Made by a program: the position numbers and the translations under genes. From Pandoraea terrae (GTDB lineage: Bacteria; Pseudomonadota; Gammaproteobacteria; Burkholderiales; Burkholderiaceae): a stretch of DNA of 64,000 nt. The notes below the pieces were generated by a model that saw only the letters and a program-made list of their open reading frames with translations, was not told where the DNA came from and ran no database searches. Positions 44,233 to 52,481 of this stretch are shown in pieces. The stretch's first letter is position 1, and every line of letters starts with the position of its first letter. Location: NCBI RefSeq assembly GCF_902459695.1, contig NZ_CABPRZ010000001.1:372001-436000 (forward strand), read 5' to 3'.

Positions 44233-45462
44233 ATGAACTGGTATCGCCAGATGAACACCACCGAGCGGCGGACTTTCATCGCCGCGTTCGGCGGCTGGGC
44301 GCTCGACGCGCTCGACTTCATGGTCTTCACCTTCGTGATCACGACGTTGATCACGGTGTTCTCCATCGACAAGGCACAGGCCGGTTTGCTCGCGACGGTC
44401 ACGCTGCTGTTCTCGGCAATCGGCGGCTGGCTGGCCGGCATGCTCGCCGACAGGTACGGACGCGTACGCGTGTTGCAGGGCACGATCCTGTGGTTCTCGG
44501 TGTGCACGGTGCTGATCGGCTTCGCGCAAAATTTCGAGCAGATCTTCCTCCTGCGTGCGCTGCAAGGCCTGGGTTTCGGCGGCGAATGGGCGGTCGGTTC
44601 GGTGCTCATGGGCGAGATTGTCCGTACCGAGCATCGCGGCCGCGCCGTCGGCACGGTGCAAAGCGGCTGGGCCGTCGGCTGGGCCGTGGCCGCCCTGTGC
44701 TATACGGGCGCGTTCAGCTGGTTGCCGGAAGTCTACGCGTGGCGCGCGCTGTTCTGGATCGGCGTGATCCCGGCCCTGCTTGTGCTGTACATCCGCAAGC
44801 ATGTGCCGGAACCCGAGTTGTTCCAGCGCACGCAAAAAAGCGAAGAGACCAGCGCGCACCGGACCTCGCCGCTGGCGATCTTCTCGCCGGCGCTGATCAA
44901 GACGACGGGCTTGGCGGCCTTGCTCTGCACGGGCGCGCAAGGCGGTTACTATGCCGTCACGACCTGGCTGCCGACGTTCCTCAAGACCGAGCGCCATTTG
45001 TCGGTGATCGGCACGGGCGGCTATTTGCTGGTGATCATTCTCGGTTCGTTCATCGGCTATCTGGTCGGCGCGTACCTGACGGACCGCCTGGGCCGCCGCG
45101 GGAATCTGCTGGTTTTCGCGCTGCTTTCGGGGGCGAGCATCTACGTCTACACGCAGTTGTCATTGACGAACGAACAGATGCTGGTGCTGGGCTTCCCGCT
45201 TGGATTCGCCGCGTCCGGCATCTTCAGCGGCATGGGCGCCTATTTGACGGAACTGTTTCCCTCGCCCGTGCGCGCAAACGGGCAGGGCTTCGCGTACAAC
45301 TTCGGCCGCGGCATCGGCGCGTTGTTTCCGAGCCTCGTGGGCTATCTCGCCAAGACGAGCGGTCTGGGCGCAGCCATCGGCATGTTCGCCGGCGGCGCTT
45401 ATCTCCTGGTGCTTCTGACCGCGTTCCTGTTGCCTGAAACGAAAGGCCGCGAGATCCATTGA
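44233..45462 (+). CDS. major facilitator carboxylate transporter, JEN/NanT-like
   Basis: A 409-residue MFS permease with twelve hydrophobic segments. It begins WALDALDFMVFTFVITTLI, has the loop 2-3 signature GGWLAGMLADRYGRVRVL, and GLGFGGEWAVGSVLMGEIV in helix 4, as in metabolite:H+ symporters for lactate, sialate or dicarboxylates. The second half repeats the motif (GAYLTDRLGRRGN). GGAG lies 9 bases before the ATG. It sits between the two hydroxyacid dehydrogenases and probably imports their substrate. Confidence 0.88.
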   Translation: MNWYRQMNTTERRTFIAAFGGWALDALDFMVFTFVITTLITVFSIDKAQAGLLATVTLLFSAIGGWLAGMLADRYGRVRVLQGTILWFSVCTVLIGFAQNFEQIFLLRALQGLGFGGEWAVGSVLMGEIVRTEHRGRAVGTVQSGWAVGWAVAALCYTGAFSWLPEVYAWRALFWIGVIPALLVLYIRKHVPEPELFQRTQKSEETSAHRTSPLAIFSPALIKTTGLAALLCTGAQGGYYAVTTWLPTFLKTERHLSVIGTGGYLLVIILGSFIGYLVGAYLTDRLGRRGNLLVFALLSGASIYVYTQLSLTNEQMLVLGFPLGFAASGIFSGMGAYLTELFPSPVRANGQGFAYNFGRGIGALFPSLVGYLAKTSGLGAAIGMFAGGAYLLVLLTAFLLPETKGREIH

Positions 45463-45537
45463 GCGCGTGGGTGACGGCCGCACGGCCTCGGCCATGCGGC
45501 CATGCGATGTGAGTGACGGTTTGAGGAATAAGCTGAA

Positions 45538-46641
45538 ATGGAACAAGTCGATTGCGTCGTGATCGGCGCGGGCGTGGTGGGATTGGCGGTTGCGCGCGCG
45601 CTGGCATTGGCGGGGCGCGAGGTCGTCATCCTCGAGTCCGAGCGCGCCATCGGCACCGGTACGAGTTCGCGCAACAGCGAAGTCATTCATGGCGGCATTT
45701 ACTATCCGCCCGGATCGCTCAAGGCGCGGCTGTGCGTGGAAGGCAAACGCCGGCTCTATGAATTCTGCGCCACGCATGGCGTCGAGCATCGCCGTTGCGG
45801 CAAGCTGATCGTGGCCACGAGCGCCGCGCAAGTCGGGGAGCTGGAAGCGATTGAACGCAATGCCCGCGCGAGCGGTGTCGATGACCTGCGCTGGTTGTCG
45901 CAAGCCGACGTCGCCGCGCTTGAGCCGGCGTTGTCATGCCACGGCGCGTTGCTCTCGCCATCGACCGGCATCATCGACAGTCATGGCTTGATGCTGGCGT
46001 TGCAAGGCGACGCGGAAACGGCGGGCGCGATGTTGGCATTCGACGCGCGCGTCGTCGGCGGGCGCGCCGGCGACGCCGACGGTATCGAACTCGACGTGAT
46101 GACGGAAGGCACTGTCTCGACATTGCGTGCTTCTGCCGTCGTCAACAGCGCGGGGTTGTGCGCAGTCGATATCGCCAGAGCGATCGACGGACTCGCCGCG
46201 GGGCACATCCCGCAGCGCTACTACGCCAAGGGCAGTTATTTCACATGCGCGCAGCGCGCGCCGTTTTCGCATCTGGTCTACCCCGTGCCCGAACCGGGCG
46301 GGCTGGGCGTGCATCTCACGCTCGATCTGGGGGGGCAGGCGCGTTTCGGCCCGAACGTACAGTGGATCGACGAGATCGACTACTCGGTCAATCCGTCGGA
46401 TGGCAACGCATTCTATGCCGCAGTGCGCCGCTATTGGCCGGCGTTGGCCGACGGCGCGCTGCACGCGGGCTATGCCGGAATTCGCCCGAAGATCAGCGGG
46501 CCGGGTGAGCCTGCGGCGGATTTTCGGATCGACGGGCCGGCCACGCACGGTGTGCCGGGGCTGGTGAATCTCTTCGGCATCGAATCGCCGGGACTGACGG
46601 CGTCGATGGCGATCGCCGACCACGTGCTGACGCTTATATAA
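45538..46641 (+). CDS. lhgO: FAD-dependent L-2-hydroxyglutarate oxidase-like protein
   Basis: A 367-residue DAO-fold flavoenzyme: FAD motif [36 protein letters not shown] (LhgO signature region), STGIIDSHG and a closing [17 protein letters not shown]. LhgO converts L-2-hydroxyglutarate to 2-oxoglutarate and feeds electrons to the quinone pool. It is last in the operon after the D-specific flavoprotein and the transporter. The gap to the insertion element downstream is short, so the operon end may have been altered. Confidence 0.82.
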   Translation: MEQVDCVVIGAGVVGLAVARALALAGREVVILESERAIGTGTSSRNSEVIHGGIYYPPGSLKARLCVEGKRRLYEFCATHGVEHRRCGKLIVATSAAQVGELEAIERNARASGVDDLRWLSQADVAALEPALSCHGALLSPSTGIIDSHGLMLALQGDAETAGAMLAFDARVVGGRAGDADGIELDVMTEGTVSTLRASAVVNSAGLCAVDIARAIDGLAAGHIPQRYYAKGSYFTCAQRAPFSHLVYPVPEPGGLGVHLTLDLGGQARFGPNVQWIDEIDYSVNPSDGNAFYAAVRRYWPALADGALHAGYAGIRPKISGPGEPAADFRIDGPATHGVPGLVNLFGIESPGLTASMAIADHVLTLI

Positions 46642-46720
46642 GCAGCCCGGCCGCCACAGCGCCCGAATGCGTGCGCGTGAAAATTCTGCTGTCCGATCAA
46701 TGGCTTGGCTGATTTGGTCC

Positions 46721-46760
46721 GGGATTATCAACAGGCTTGTGAACATTTTCTGTGGATAAG
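46721..46760 (+). repeat. 40-bp dispersed repeat with DnaA box (copy 4)
   Basis: Same 40-base unit as at 33601-33970, about 12.8 kb away: GGGATTATCAACAGGCTTGT followed by GAACATTTTCTGTGGATAAG. It keeps the perfect DnaA box TGTGGATAA (46751-46759). It lies between lhgO and the left side of the insertion element. Confidence 0.85.
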
Positions 46761-46830
46761 CCCGGTTGCCGAGGCGAAGCAGCGCGCCTTCAGCGTTGCG
46801 GCTTGACCCGGTGCGCCGCAAGCCTCGGTC

Positions 46831-46850
46831 TTCAGGCCGGGGAGGATGGC
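46831..46850 (+). repeat. duplicated right-end-like block of the IS605 element (left copy)
   Basis: TTCAGGCCGGGGAGGATGGC matches TTCAGGCGGGCGAGGATGTC at 48331-48350 at 17 of 20 positions and stands exactly 1500 bases to its left. IS605 ends are not normally direct repeats. It may be the scar of an earlier tnpB element's right end. Confidence 0.6.
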
Positions 46851-46907
46851 CCAAGGCCCCACTTCCTTCGGGGCGTAGCGCGGACGCCGTAGGCGTCCTT
46901 TGGGCGG

Positions 46908-47012
46908 TCAGTGTGGGGGCTGCTGCTGTTCGATGTACTGGCGAATGATTTCGATGGGCGCGCCGCTACCGCTTCCGGCGAAACACGGTGGCGACCACAG
47001 CGCCTTCCTCAA
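46908..47012 (-). pseudogene. tnpA (IS200/IS605 Y1 transposase) C-terminal remnant
   Basis: Reading leftward the last 30 or so codons give ALWSPPCFAGSGSGAPIEII and RQYIEQQ followed by a stop at 46908-46910. This is the typical C-terminus of IS200-family Y1 transposases (LWSPSYF...GGAPIEIIRQYIE). The remainder, including the HUH motif and catalytic tyrosine, is missing; the reading frame dissolves into a poly-A/T stretch at about 47012. It is divergent to tnpB. Confidence 0.8.
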
Positions 47013-47078
47013 AAAAAATCAGAAAAAACGCCATGTCTGCCAGGCCGTATTTCGTTGTGGGTCGTCATAGCCCCACGT

Positions 47079-48308
47079 ATGATTGACGTCACGAAACGTC
47101 TTCAGGCCTTCAAATACGAACTGATGCCGACCGGCGAGCAGCAGCGCGACATGCGCCGCTTCGCTGGTGCATGCCGGTTCGTTTTCAACCAGGCGTTGTC
47201 GTTACAGAAGGCGCGCTACGCGCAAGGCGAGAAGAAGCTCGGCTACGCTGGGCTATGCAGGCTGCTCACGCAATGGCGCAACGGCACCGAAACGCCCTGG
47301 CTTAAGGATGCACCAACACACCCGTTACAGCAGACGCTCAAGGACCTGGAGCGTGCCTACACCAACTTCTTCGCCAAGCGTGCCGACTTCCCGCGCTTCA
47401 AGAAGAAGGGCCTGCGTGACAGCTTGCGCTATCCCGACCCGAAGCAGATCAAACTCGATCAGGGCAACCGCCGCATCTTTTTGCCCAAGCTGGGCTGGCT
47501 GCGCTATCGCAACAGCCGCGATGCGCCTGGGGCGGTGAGAAATGCCACGGTCAGCCTCTCGGGTGGCAAGTGGTTTGTGTCGATCCAGACTGAGCGTGAG
47601 GTTGAGCAACCGGTACCGCAGGCCACCAGTGCAATTGGCATCGACGTGGGTGTTGCCCGTTTCGCCACGTTCAGCGACAGCACATTCCTCGCACCGCTCA
47701 ACAGTTTCAAGAATCACGAAGTTCGTTTGCGCCGCTATCAGCGCGCCATGAGCCGCAAGATCAGGTTCAGCAACAACTGGAAGAAGGCGAAAGCCCGCGT
47801 CCAGCGCATTCACGCCCGCATCGGCAACGCCCGCCGCGACTATCTGCACAAGGCCACGACCACGATCAGCAACAACCACGCGATGGTGTGTATCGAGGAC
47901 TTGCAAGTACGGAACATGGTCAGGTCGGCAGCAGGCAGTATCGATGCACCGGGTAAACACGTTCGGGCCAAGTCCGGCCTGAACAAGTCCATCCTCGACC
48001 AAGGCTGGTTCGAGTTCCGCCGCCAGTTGGCATACAAGCTGGCATGGCGTGGCGGCTCGCTTATCGCGGTGCAACCGCAGAACACTAGCCGGGAATGTCC
48101 GGCTTGTGGGCACGTTGCGGCAGTGAACCGGCAGACTCGGGCGCGTTTCAAGTGTGTGGCGTGTGGATACGAAAACCATGCCGATGTCGTCGGCGCGATC
48201 AACGTTTTAGCGCCGGGACACCGCGTTGTAGCCTGTGGAGATTCGGCGCAGTCAGGCCGCTTGGCGAAGCAGGAACCCACCGAAGAGACTGCGCAGATCA
48301 TCGCGTAG
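47079..48308 (+). CDS. tnpB: TnpB, RNA-guided nuclease of an IS605-type element
   Basis: A 409-residue TnpB (OrfB). RuvC catalytic residues are all present: D189 in IGIDVGVARF, E273 in CIEDLQVRNM and D369 in NHADVVGAINVL. The zinc finger is C340-x2-C343 (ECPACG) and C359-x2-C362 (CVACG). The N-terminal wedge/REC part (YELMPTGEQQRDMRRFAGA) is intact, so the protein looks functional. Related TnpBs cut DNA guided by an RNA from the 3' end of the gene and element, which here would span roughly 48200-48351 plus adjacent flanking DNA. The start at 47079 matches family N-termini. Confidence 0.9.
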   Translation: MIDVTKRLQAFKYELMPTGEQQRDMRRFAGACRFVFNQALSLQKARYAQGEKKLGYAGLCRLLTQWRNGTETPWLKDAPTHPLQQTLKDLERAYTNFFAKRADFPRFKKKGLRDSLRYPDPKQIKLDQGNRRIFLPKLGWLRYRNSRDAPGAVRNATVSLSGGKWFVSIQTEREVEQPVPQATSAIGIDVGVARFATFSDSTFLAPLNSFKNHEVRLRRYQRAMSRKIRFSNNWKKAKARVQRIHARIGNARRDYLHKATTTISNNHAMVCIEDLQVRNMVRSAAGSIDAPGKHVRAKSGLNKSILDQGWFEFRRQLAYKLAWRGGSLIAVQPQNTSRECPACGHVAAVNRQTRARFKCVACGYENHADVVGAINVLAPGHRVVACGDSAQSGRLAKQEPTEETAQIIA

Positions 48309-48330
48309 CTCCGTAGGACTCCCCTGCGCC

Positions 48331-48350
48331 TTCAGGCGGGCGAGGATGTC
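48331..48350 (+). repeat. right-end block of the IS605 element
   Basis: TTCAGGCGGGCGAGGATGTC, preceded by GCGCC so that GCGCC-TTCA-GGCG can fold. It is the probable right end and 3' part of the omega RNA scaffold; bases immediately after (GGCAATCACGTCGATC) would form the guide. Confidence 0.6.
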
Positions 48351-48352
48351 AA

Positions 48353-48500
48353 GGCAATCACGTCGATCTGATAGATCGTGATCTTGCAAATGTCTTCGAG
48401 CTTGCTACTGGCTTCGGACAGCAGCATCGCGACGTTCGCCATTGCGCGTTTCATCCCGGCGCGCCCGTTGGAGTGGCAGCCGGGAAAAATCTCAAATTCC
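48353..48500 (-). pseudogene. Rid/YjgF-family fragment cut by the insertion element
   Basis: Reading leftward into the element's right end, the frame gives RAMANVAMLLSEASSKLEDI and CKITIYQID, a characteristic Rid segment (usually ...MENVxxLLxEAGSSLEDICKITVYxTD). It is then cut off at the element boundary. The upstream part is not recognisable as a complete Rid N-terminus and no matching C-terminus lies left of the element. The gene was probably lost by insertion plus deletion. Confidence 0.55.
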
Positions 48501-48795
48501 TGCCGGCCAAATATTTCATCCAATTCCCTGTTTGGGCCTTTGCCCATAGACGCTTGTGCCGGGGCGTTGATATCGTCCTCAGTCCTGACGATTCGAGGAG
48601 AGCGGTGGCGCGATGAGCGGTCGTCGTTGAGTCGTTGGTGCATTGCCCCCCCGGCGCGATTCAGACGCTCCCGATGCGACCGCAGATCTGAAGTCCCGCT
48701 TTATTGTGTCGGAGTGTTTTCTTATGAAAGTCGGAATCGATTTCTTCAAACGCTGAATATCGTCGAGCGACCCTTGTGAATTTGGACAACACGAC

Positions 48796-49083
48796 ATGGA
48801 CACGATCGCAGTCATCATCACACTACCTTTTGTTGTTGGTCTCCTTGTGGGGGGAGCAACATCCGGAGCGCGACGCCCATTTATCAGGTCGCTGACGATA
48901 TCAGTAATGTGTGGAAGCCTCGCCGCGATTTGGTGGGCGACATCGACTCGCTCGACTAACGGCTCCACTTGGGATTTCAGCGAGGGGTGGCCGTGGATCT
49001 TCGCGGGCGTCTTCGTGCCGATGAGCGTAATGTCGAGCCTAGTCAATGGGTACAACCGACGCAGGCGTCGTCGAACTTATTGA
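48796..49083 (+). CDS. small hypothetical membrane protein, 95 residues
   Basis: Not recognised. Three hydrophobic segments are predicted (about residues 4-22, 32-49, 67-85) and the C-terminus is arginine-rich (GYNRRRRRRTY), consistent with the positive-inside rule. There is no clear ribosome-binding site before the ATG at 48796. It lies in a scarred region between element relics; from 48501 to 48795 nothing convincing is seen. Confidence 0.4.
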   Translation: MDTIAVIITLPFVVGLLVGGATSGARRPFIRSLTISVMCGSLAAIWWATSTRSTNGSTWDFSEGWPWIFAGVFVPMSVMSSLVNGYNRRRRRRTY

Positions 49084-49402
49084 GCATCATTTGAAGGGGC
49101 GTGCGGCGTGCAGGGGCACCGTGGTCGTGCGCAGGCGGCATGCTGCGAAGACGATTGCCGAATGCAATCCGCTTTTCATTGACACCGTCATACCAAATCG
49201 GCTTCTGTGCGATCGCGGAAGCGTCGCGGCCGCTACTGCGCAGTGCCGAGGCATTGCTCGACCTGCTCGGACGCTTGCATTTGCGCAAACGCGCATAATG
49301 CAACCTTGGCTACCTGGATGACCGCCCGCATATGGGCAGGGACCAGGGGCCGCGTCAACCGTACGCCTCAATGGCCGAGGCGCTACGGCAGCCTGCGGGC
49401 CA

Positions 49403-49798
49403 TCAACGCATTGCGACCGGGGGCTTCCACGAAGCCGGATTCGTCCAGAACACCCCGCGCAGGCGATCGGTGTCGCCGCACGGCGTGCTGCGCGCCGGCT
49501 TGCTGACCTGGCCCGCGCACGCACTGGTGTCGCGGCCGGCTTGCTGCAGGCGCTTCAGGATCGTGTCGAGCATGCCGGACTCGCGCCATTCATTCAGTTT
49601 GCGCCGGCACGTTGGCACCGACGGATACTGCATGGGCAGCTTCGACCAGCTTTCGCCAGTGAATAGCACCCACAGCACGGCATTGGTCAGCGTGCGCTGC
49701 TCGACTTGAGGGCGCCCGCGACGCTCCGTACGGACCGGACGGTCGCAGATCAGATCCCGCAGGGCATGCCATTCGACGTCGTTCAGTTCAGTAAACAT
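49403..49798 (-). pseudogene. IS4/IS5-type transposase N-terminal (DUF4096) fragment
   Basis: A frame of about 131 residues starting MFTELNDVEWHALRDLI. It has the DUF4096 pattern RGRPQVEQRTLTNAVLWVLFTG, SWSKLPMQYPSVPTCRRKLNEW and SGMLDTILKRL. The DDE catalytic domain that should follow is absent; the C-terminal 40 residues look like read-through sequence. Such stand-alone pieces recur in Burkholderiaceae. No inverted repeats were found. The stretch 49084-49402 has no recognisable content. Confidence 0.7.
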
Positions 49799-50525
49799 AA
49801 CACCTCGACCCAAAACAAACGGAGGCGCCGCAGGGGGCGAGCGCGTGTTCCAACGAGGGTCCGCCCCGGTTCAGTCTGGTGCGGAATGTCATTGAAACGG
49901 CGCGCAAGGCGGCGTCGATCCCCGATGTTGGAGATACAAGCAACAAGCATGCCAGATCGTCGAGGGCCCCCTTTTGGAGGACCGCCGTAGGCGGGTCGAA
50001 CCACGCAGCCAATGGGCGAGAGGCCAGCAAAAAAACGCCCACTTGGCAGGTGGGCGCAGCTCCTGGGTGGCAATTGGGATAGGCAATCGCAAATGCGTCA
50101 GGAGATAAAGGAATACGTCCAGTTTTCGACCGGGCCGGACTGTTTGTTGTTCTCGGCTCCGGTTCGGGTTTGCCTGAAATCGCGCCAACCCCGGAATGTC
50201 TCGCTCCACATGCGCCAGCTCGTCAAGCTTGCACCCGGGATAATGACAAAAATGTGGCCGCAGCGCGCTTCGGGGTTTCCCGCATTGCAGTTACACTTCC
50301 GTGCCCAAGATGAGGGCGCGCGTTGCGCCGCCCTGGGGCAATGACGCCGGTGGAACGGGCGCAAGCCCCGCGCGCGCAAGGGCGCCTGACGGAATCGGGG
50401 CTGCCAGATACACGCCGCGCGGACCGGTGGCCTATAATGACCGCCTTCCCTGGAACGCGTCGCGGGCCCGGCATGGCGACTTTCACGCAGGCGCCGCCGG
50501 TTCGGCGCAGCACCGTGTAGACGGC
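49799..50525. other. gene-free stretch of about 730 bases before the IclR gene
   Basis: No convincing gene on either strand. The only clear feature is a rho-independent terminator pointing left at 50029-50056. The last 150 bases should hold the promoter of the IclR gene at 50526. Confidence 0.4.
50029..50056 (-). terminator. rho-independent terminator without an obvious gene
   Basis: Reading leftward, CGCCCAC (50056-50050) and GTGGGCG (50042-50036) enclose a 7-base loop and lead into seven T residues (50035-50029). No protein gene ends here on the minus strand. A small RNA transcribed from about 50060-50250 is possible, or the remains of a lost gene. Confidence 0.75.
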
Positions 50526-51353
50526 ATGAGCAACGACAACGATAACAAGTATTCGGTCCCCGGGCTCGAACGCGGCCTGAGGATCCTCATGGCCTTTTCG
50601 GCGCGAGAGCCGGTGCTCAACGGCGCGGATCTGGCGCGTCGGCTCGACATTCCGCGCTCGACGGTATTTCGCCTGCTGCAGACGCTCGAGTCGGAAGGGT
50701 TCATTGAAAAAGCCGGCGACGAGCGGAATTACCGTCTGGGCGTCGCGGTTCTGCGGCTCGGCTTCGAATACCTCAATTCGCTCGAACTCACAGATCTCGG
50801 CACGCCGGTCATCGAAAAACTGCGCGATCAGACCGGGTTTTCGAGTCATATCCTGATCCTTGATCAGCGCGATGCCGTTTTCGTCGCCAAGGCCGCCAGC
50901 CGCGAACTGGTGTTCGGCAGCGTGCGGGTCGGCACGCGTCTGCCCGCGCACGCAACGGCCGTCGGCCATATGCTGCTGGGCGATTATTCGCTCGACGCCC
51001 TGCGCAAGCTGTATCCGGAACGGAAGCTCGATGCCTTCACGACATATACCCCGACGACGGTCGAGGCGCTCTACAAGGTCGTGCAGGAAGACGTTGCTCG
51101 CGGCTACAGCATGAGCCAGGCGTTCTTCGAGCAGAATATCTCGACGATCGCCGCGCCAGTGCGCAACCATCTCGGCGAAATCGCCGCCGTCATCAGCGTG
51201 ACGATCCCGCAGGCCCGGGTCGAGGCCGATCTGCTGGCGAGCGGTCTCGTCGAGACGGTTGTGAACGCCGCCGACGAACTCTCGCACAAGCTCAACTACC
51301 GCGCGAATCCGCGTTCGTCTTCGGCTTCTCCTGCGGCTTCCACCGCGCGATAA
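50526..51353 (+). CDS. IclR-family transcriptional regulator
   Basis: A 275-residue regulator: winged helix at about residues 10-65 (YSVPGLERGLRILMAFSA, DLARRLDIPRSTVFRLLQTLE) and an IclR effector domain (GTRLPAHATAVGHMLLGD, QNISTIAAPVRNHLGEIAAVISVTIP). ATG 50526 fits the family start. It converges on the AraC gene at 51404 and stands at the edge of the branched-chain acyl-CoA gene block, which it may control. Confidence 0.88.
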   Translation: MSNDNDNKYSVPGLERGLRILMAFSAREPVLNGADLARRLDIPRSTVFRLLQTLESEGFIEKAGDERNYRLGVAVLRLGFEYLNSLELTDLGTPVIEKLRDQTGFSSHILILDQRDAVFVAKAASRELVFGSVRVGTRLPAHATAVGHMLLGDYSLDALRKLYPERKLDAFTTYTPTTVEALYKVVQEDVARGYSMSQAFFEQNISTIAAPVRNHLGEIAAVISVTIPQARVEADLLASGLVETVVNAADELSHKLNYRANPRSSSASPAASTAR

Positions 51354-51403
51354 GGGCAGCATTCATGACGTGAGGCCGCCCCTCGCGCAGGGTCCGCTTT
51401 CGC

Positions 51404-52438
51404 TTATTCCGCGCCGGCCTGGCGGCGATAATCGCCGGGCCGTGCGCCGGTCCATTTCCGGAATGCGCGGAAGAACGCGCTCGGGTCCGAGAATCCCAGT
51501 TCCAGCGCGATATCCAGCATCGGCTTTCCCGTGTGGCACAAGGCGTGAATCGCGAAATCGCGCCGCAACTGATCCTTGATCGACTGATACGACTGGCCTT
51601 CGTCCTCCAGCCTGCGGCGTAATGTCGACGGCGTCGTGTGGAACTCCGCCGCCAAAGTTTCGAACGGCGGCCACCCGTCCGTCGGCAACGTCTTCAGGCG
51701 GCGGCGGACCCGTGCGACCATTCCCTTCGTATTCTTGTACTTCAGGATGACGCTGCCCGGGGCGGCACGCAGGAATTCCTTCACGCTGCGCTCGTCCTGC
51801 ACCACCGGCAGCGCGAGATATCCGGCGTCGAATTCAAGCGCCGTATGATCCGCGCCGAAGACAAGCCGAGGCGAATACATGGTGCGGTACTCGACGCTGT
51901 ACACCGGCTCCGGGTAGGCGAAGTACGCCGTCGTCAACGGCACGCGGCGGCCAATCAGCCAGCACACCAGCGCGTAAAAGATGATCAGCAGGGTTTCGTG
52001 GCCAAAGACGCGCGGCGCCTCCGGCGCCTGACGTTCATGGACCACGAGCCGCGCGTGCGTGCCGTCCGTTTCCAGTTCGATGCCGAAGTCGTCGAGCAGC
52101 AAGCCGATGAAACGCGTGCTGCGCGACAACGCCTGCTCGAGCGTCTTGCAGGCGATGGCGGCATGGCACATCATCGCAAAGCTGCCGACTTTCATGCGGC
52201 GCGAGTCCTGGCCGAAGAATTCGTCGTCGAGCGCTTCGTTGATCAGGCGCCACAAGGCCGAGTAATGGTCGGCGGACACGCGCGCCTGGGGATGCGCGAG
52301 CAGGGCAGGTGCGATGCCCGCGGCGTCCAGCAATGCATTGACATCGCCGCCCAGCGCGGGCACGCGTTGCAACGCGTTGATCACGAAGTGAATCGAGATG
52401 CTGCCTTTTTCCATGCCGTATCCATGCGTTCGGGACAT
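51404..52438 (-). CDS. AraC-family transcriptional regulator
   Basis: A 344-residue regulator with an Arabinose_bd-type N-terminal domain (PQARVSADHYSALWRLINEAL, FARIELETDG-like, VVHERQAPEAPRVFGHETLL). The C-terminal double helix-turn-helix is FHTTPSTLRRRLEDEGQSYQ and DIALELGFSDPSAFFRAFRKWTG. It is 43 bases behind the SDR gene in the same direction and may form one transcript with the SDR and acyl-CoA synthetase genes. Confidence 0.9.
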   Translation of the reverse strand: MSRTHGYGMEKGSISIHFVINALQRVPALGGDVNALLDAAGIAPALLAHPQARVSADHYSALWRLINEALDDEFFGQDSRRMKVGSFAMMCHAAIACKTLEQALSRSTRFIGLLLDDFGIELETDGTHARLVVHERQAPEAPRVFGHETLLIIFYALVCWLIGRRVPLTTAYFAYPEPVYSVEYRTMYSPRLVFGADHTALEFDAGYLALPVVQDERSVKEFLRAAPGSVILKYKNTKGMVARVRRRLKTLPTDGWPPFETLAAEFHTTPSTLRRRLEDEGQSYQSIKDQLRRDFAIHALCHTGKPMLDIALELGFSDPSAFFRAFRKWTGARPGDYRRQAGAE

Positions 52439-52481
52439 TCCCGAGAATCAAGCGAACGCAGGGATTCTAGCAGTGGCCGCG

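Larger units (their letters stand above)
46824..48351 (+). mobile_element. IS605-type element with intact tnpB and deleted tnpA
   Basis: Made up of a hairpin-rich left part, a tnpA scar reading leftward, a complete tnpB reading rightward and a GC-rich right end with a TTCAGGCGGGCGAGGATGTC block. tnpA and tnpB are divergent as in IS605. Left-end hairpins include GGACGCC-GTA-GGCGTCC (46882-46898). Without tnpA the copy cannot move by itself. The right boundary is placed near 48351 because a Rid-like reading frame begins just beyond; the left boundary is approximate. Confidence 0.75.

Noticed and set aside
48579-49055. Minus-strand frame overlapping the small membrane protein
   Set aside because: Two overlapping frames look partly protein-like but neither shows a recognisable family or ribosome-binding site.
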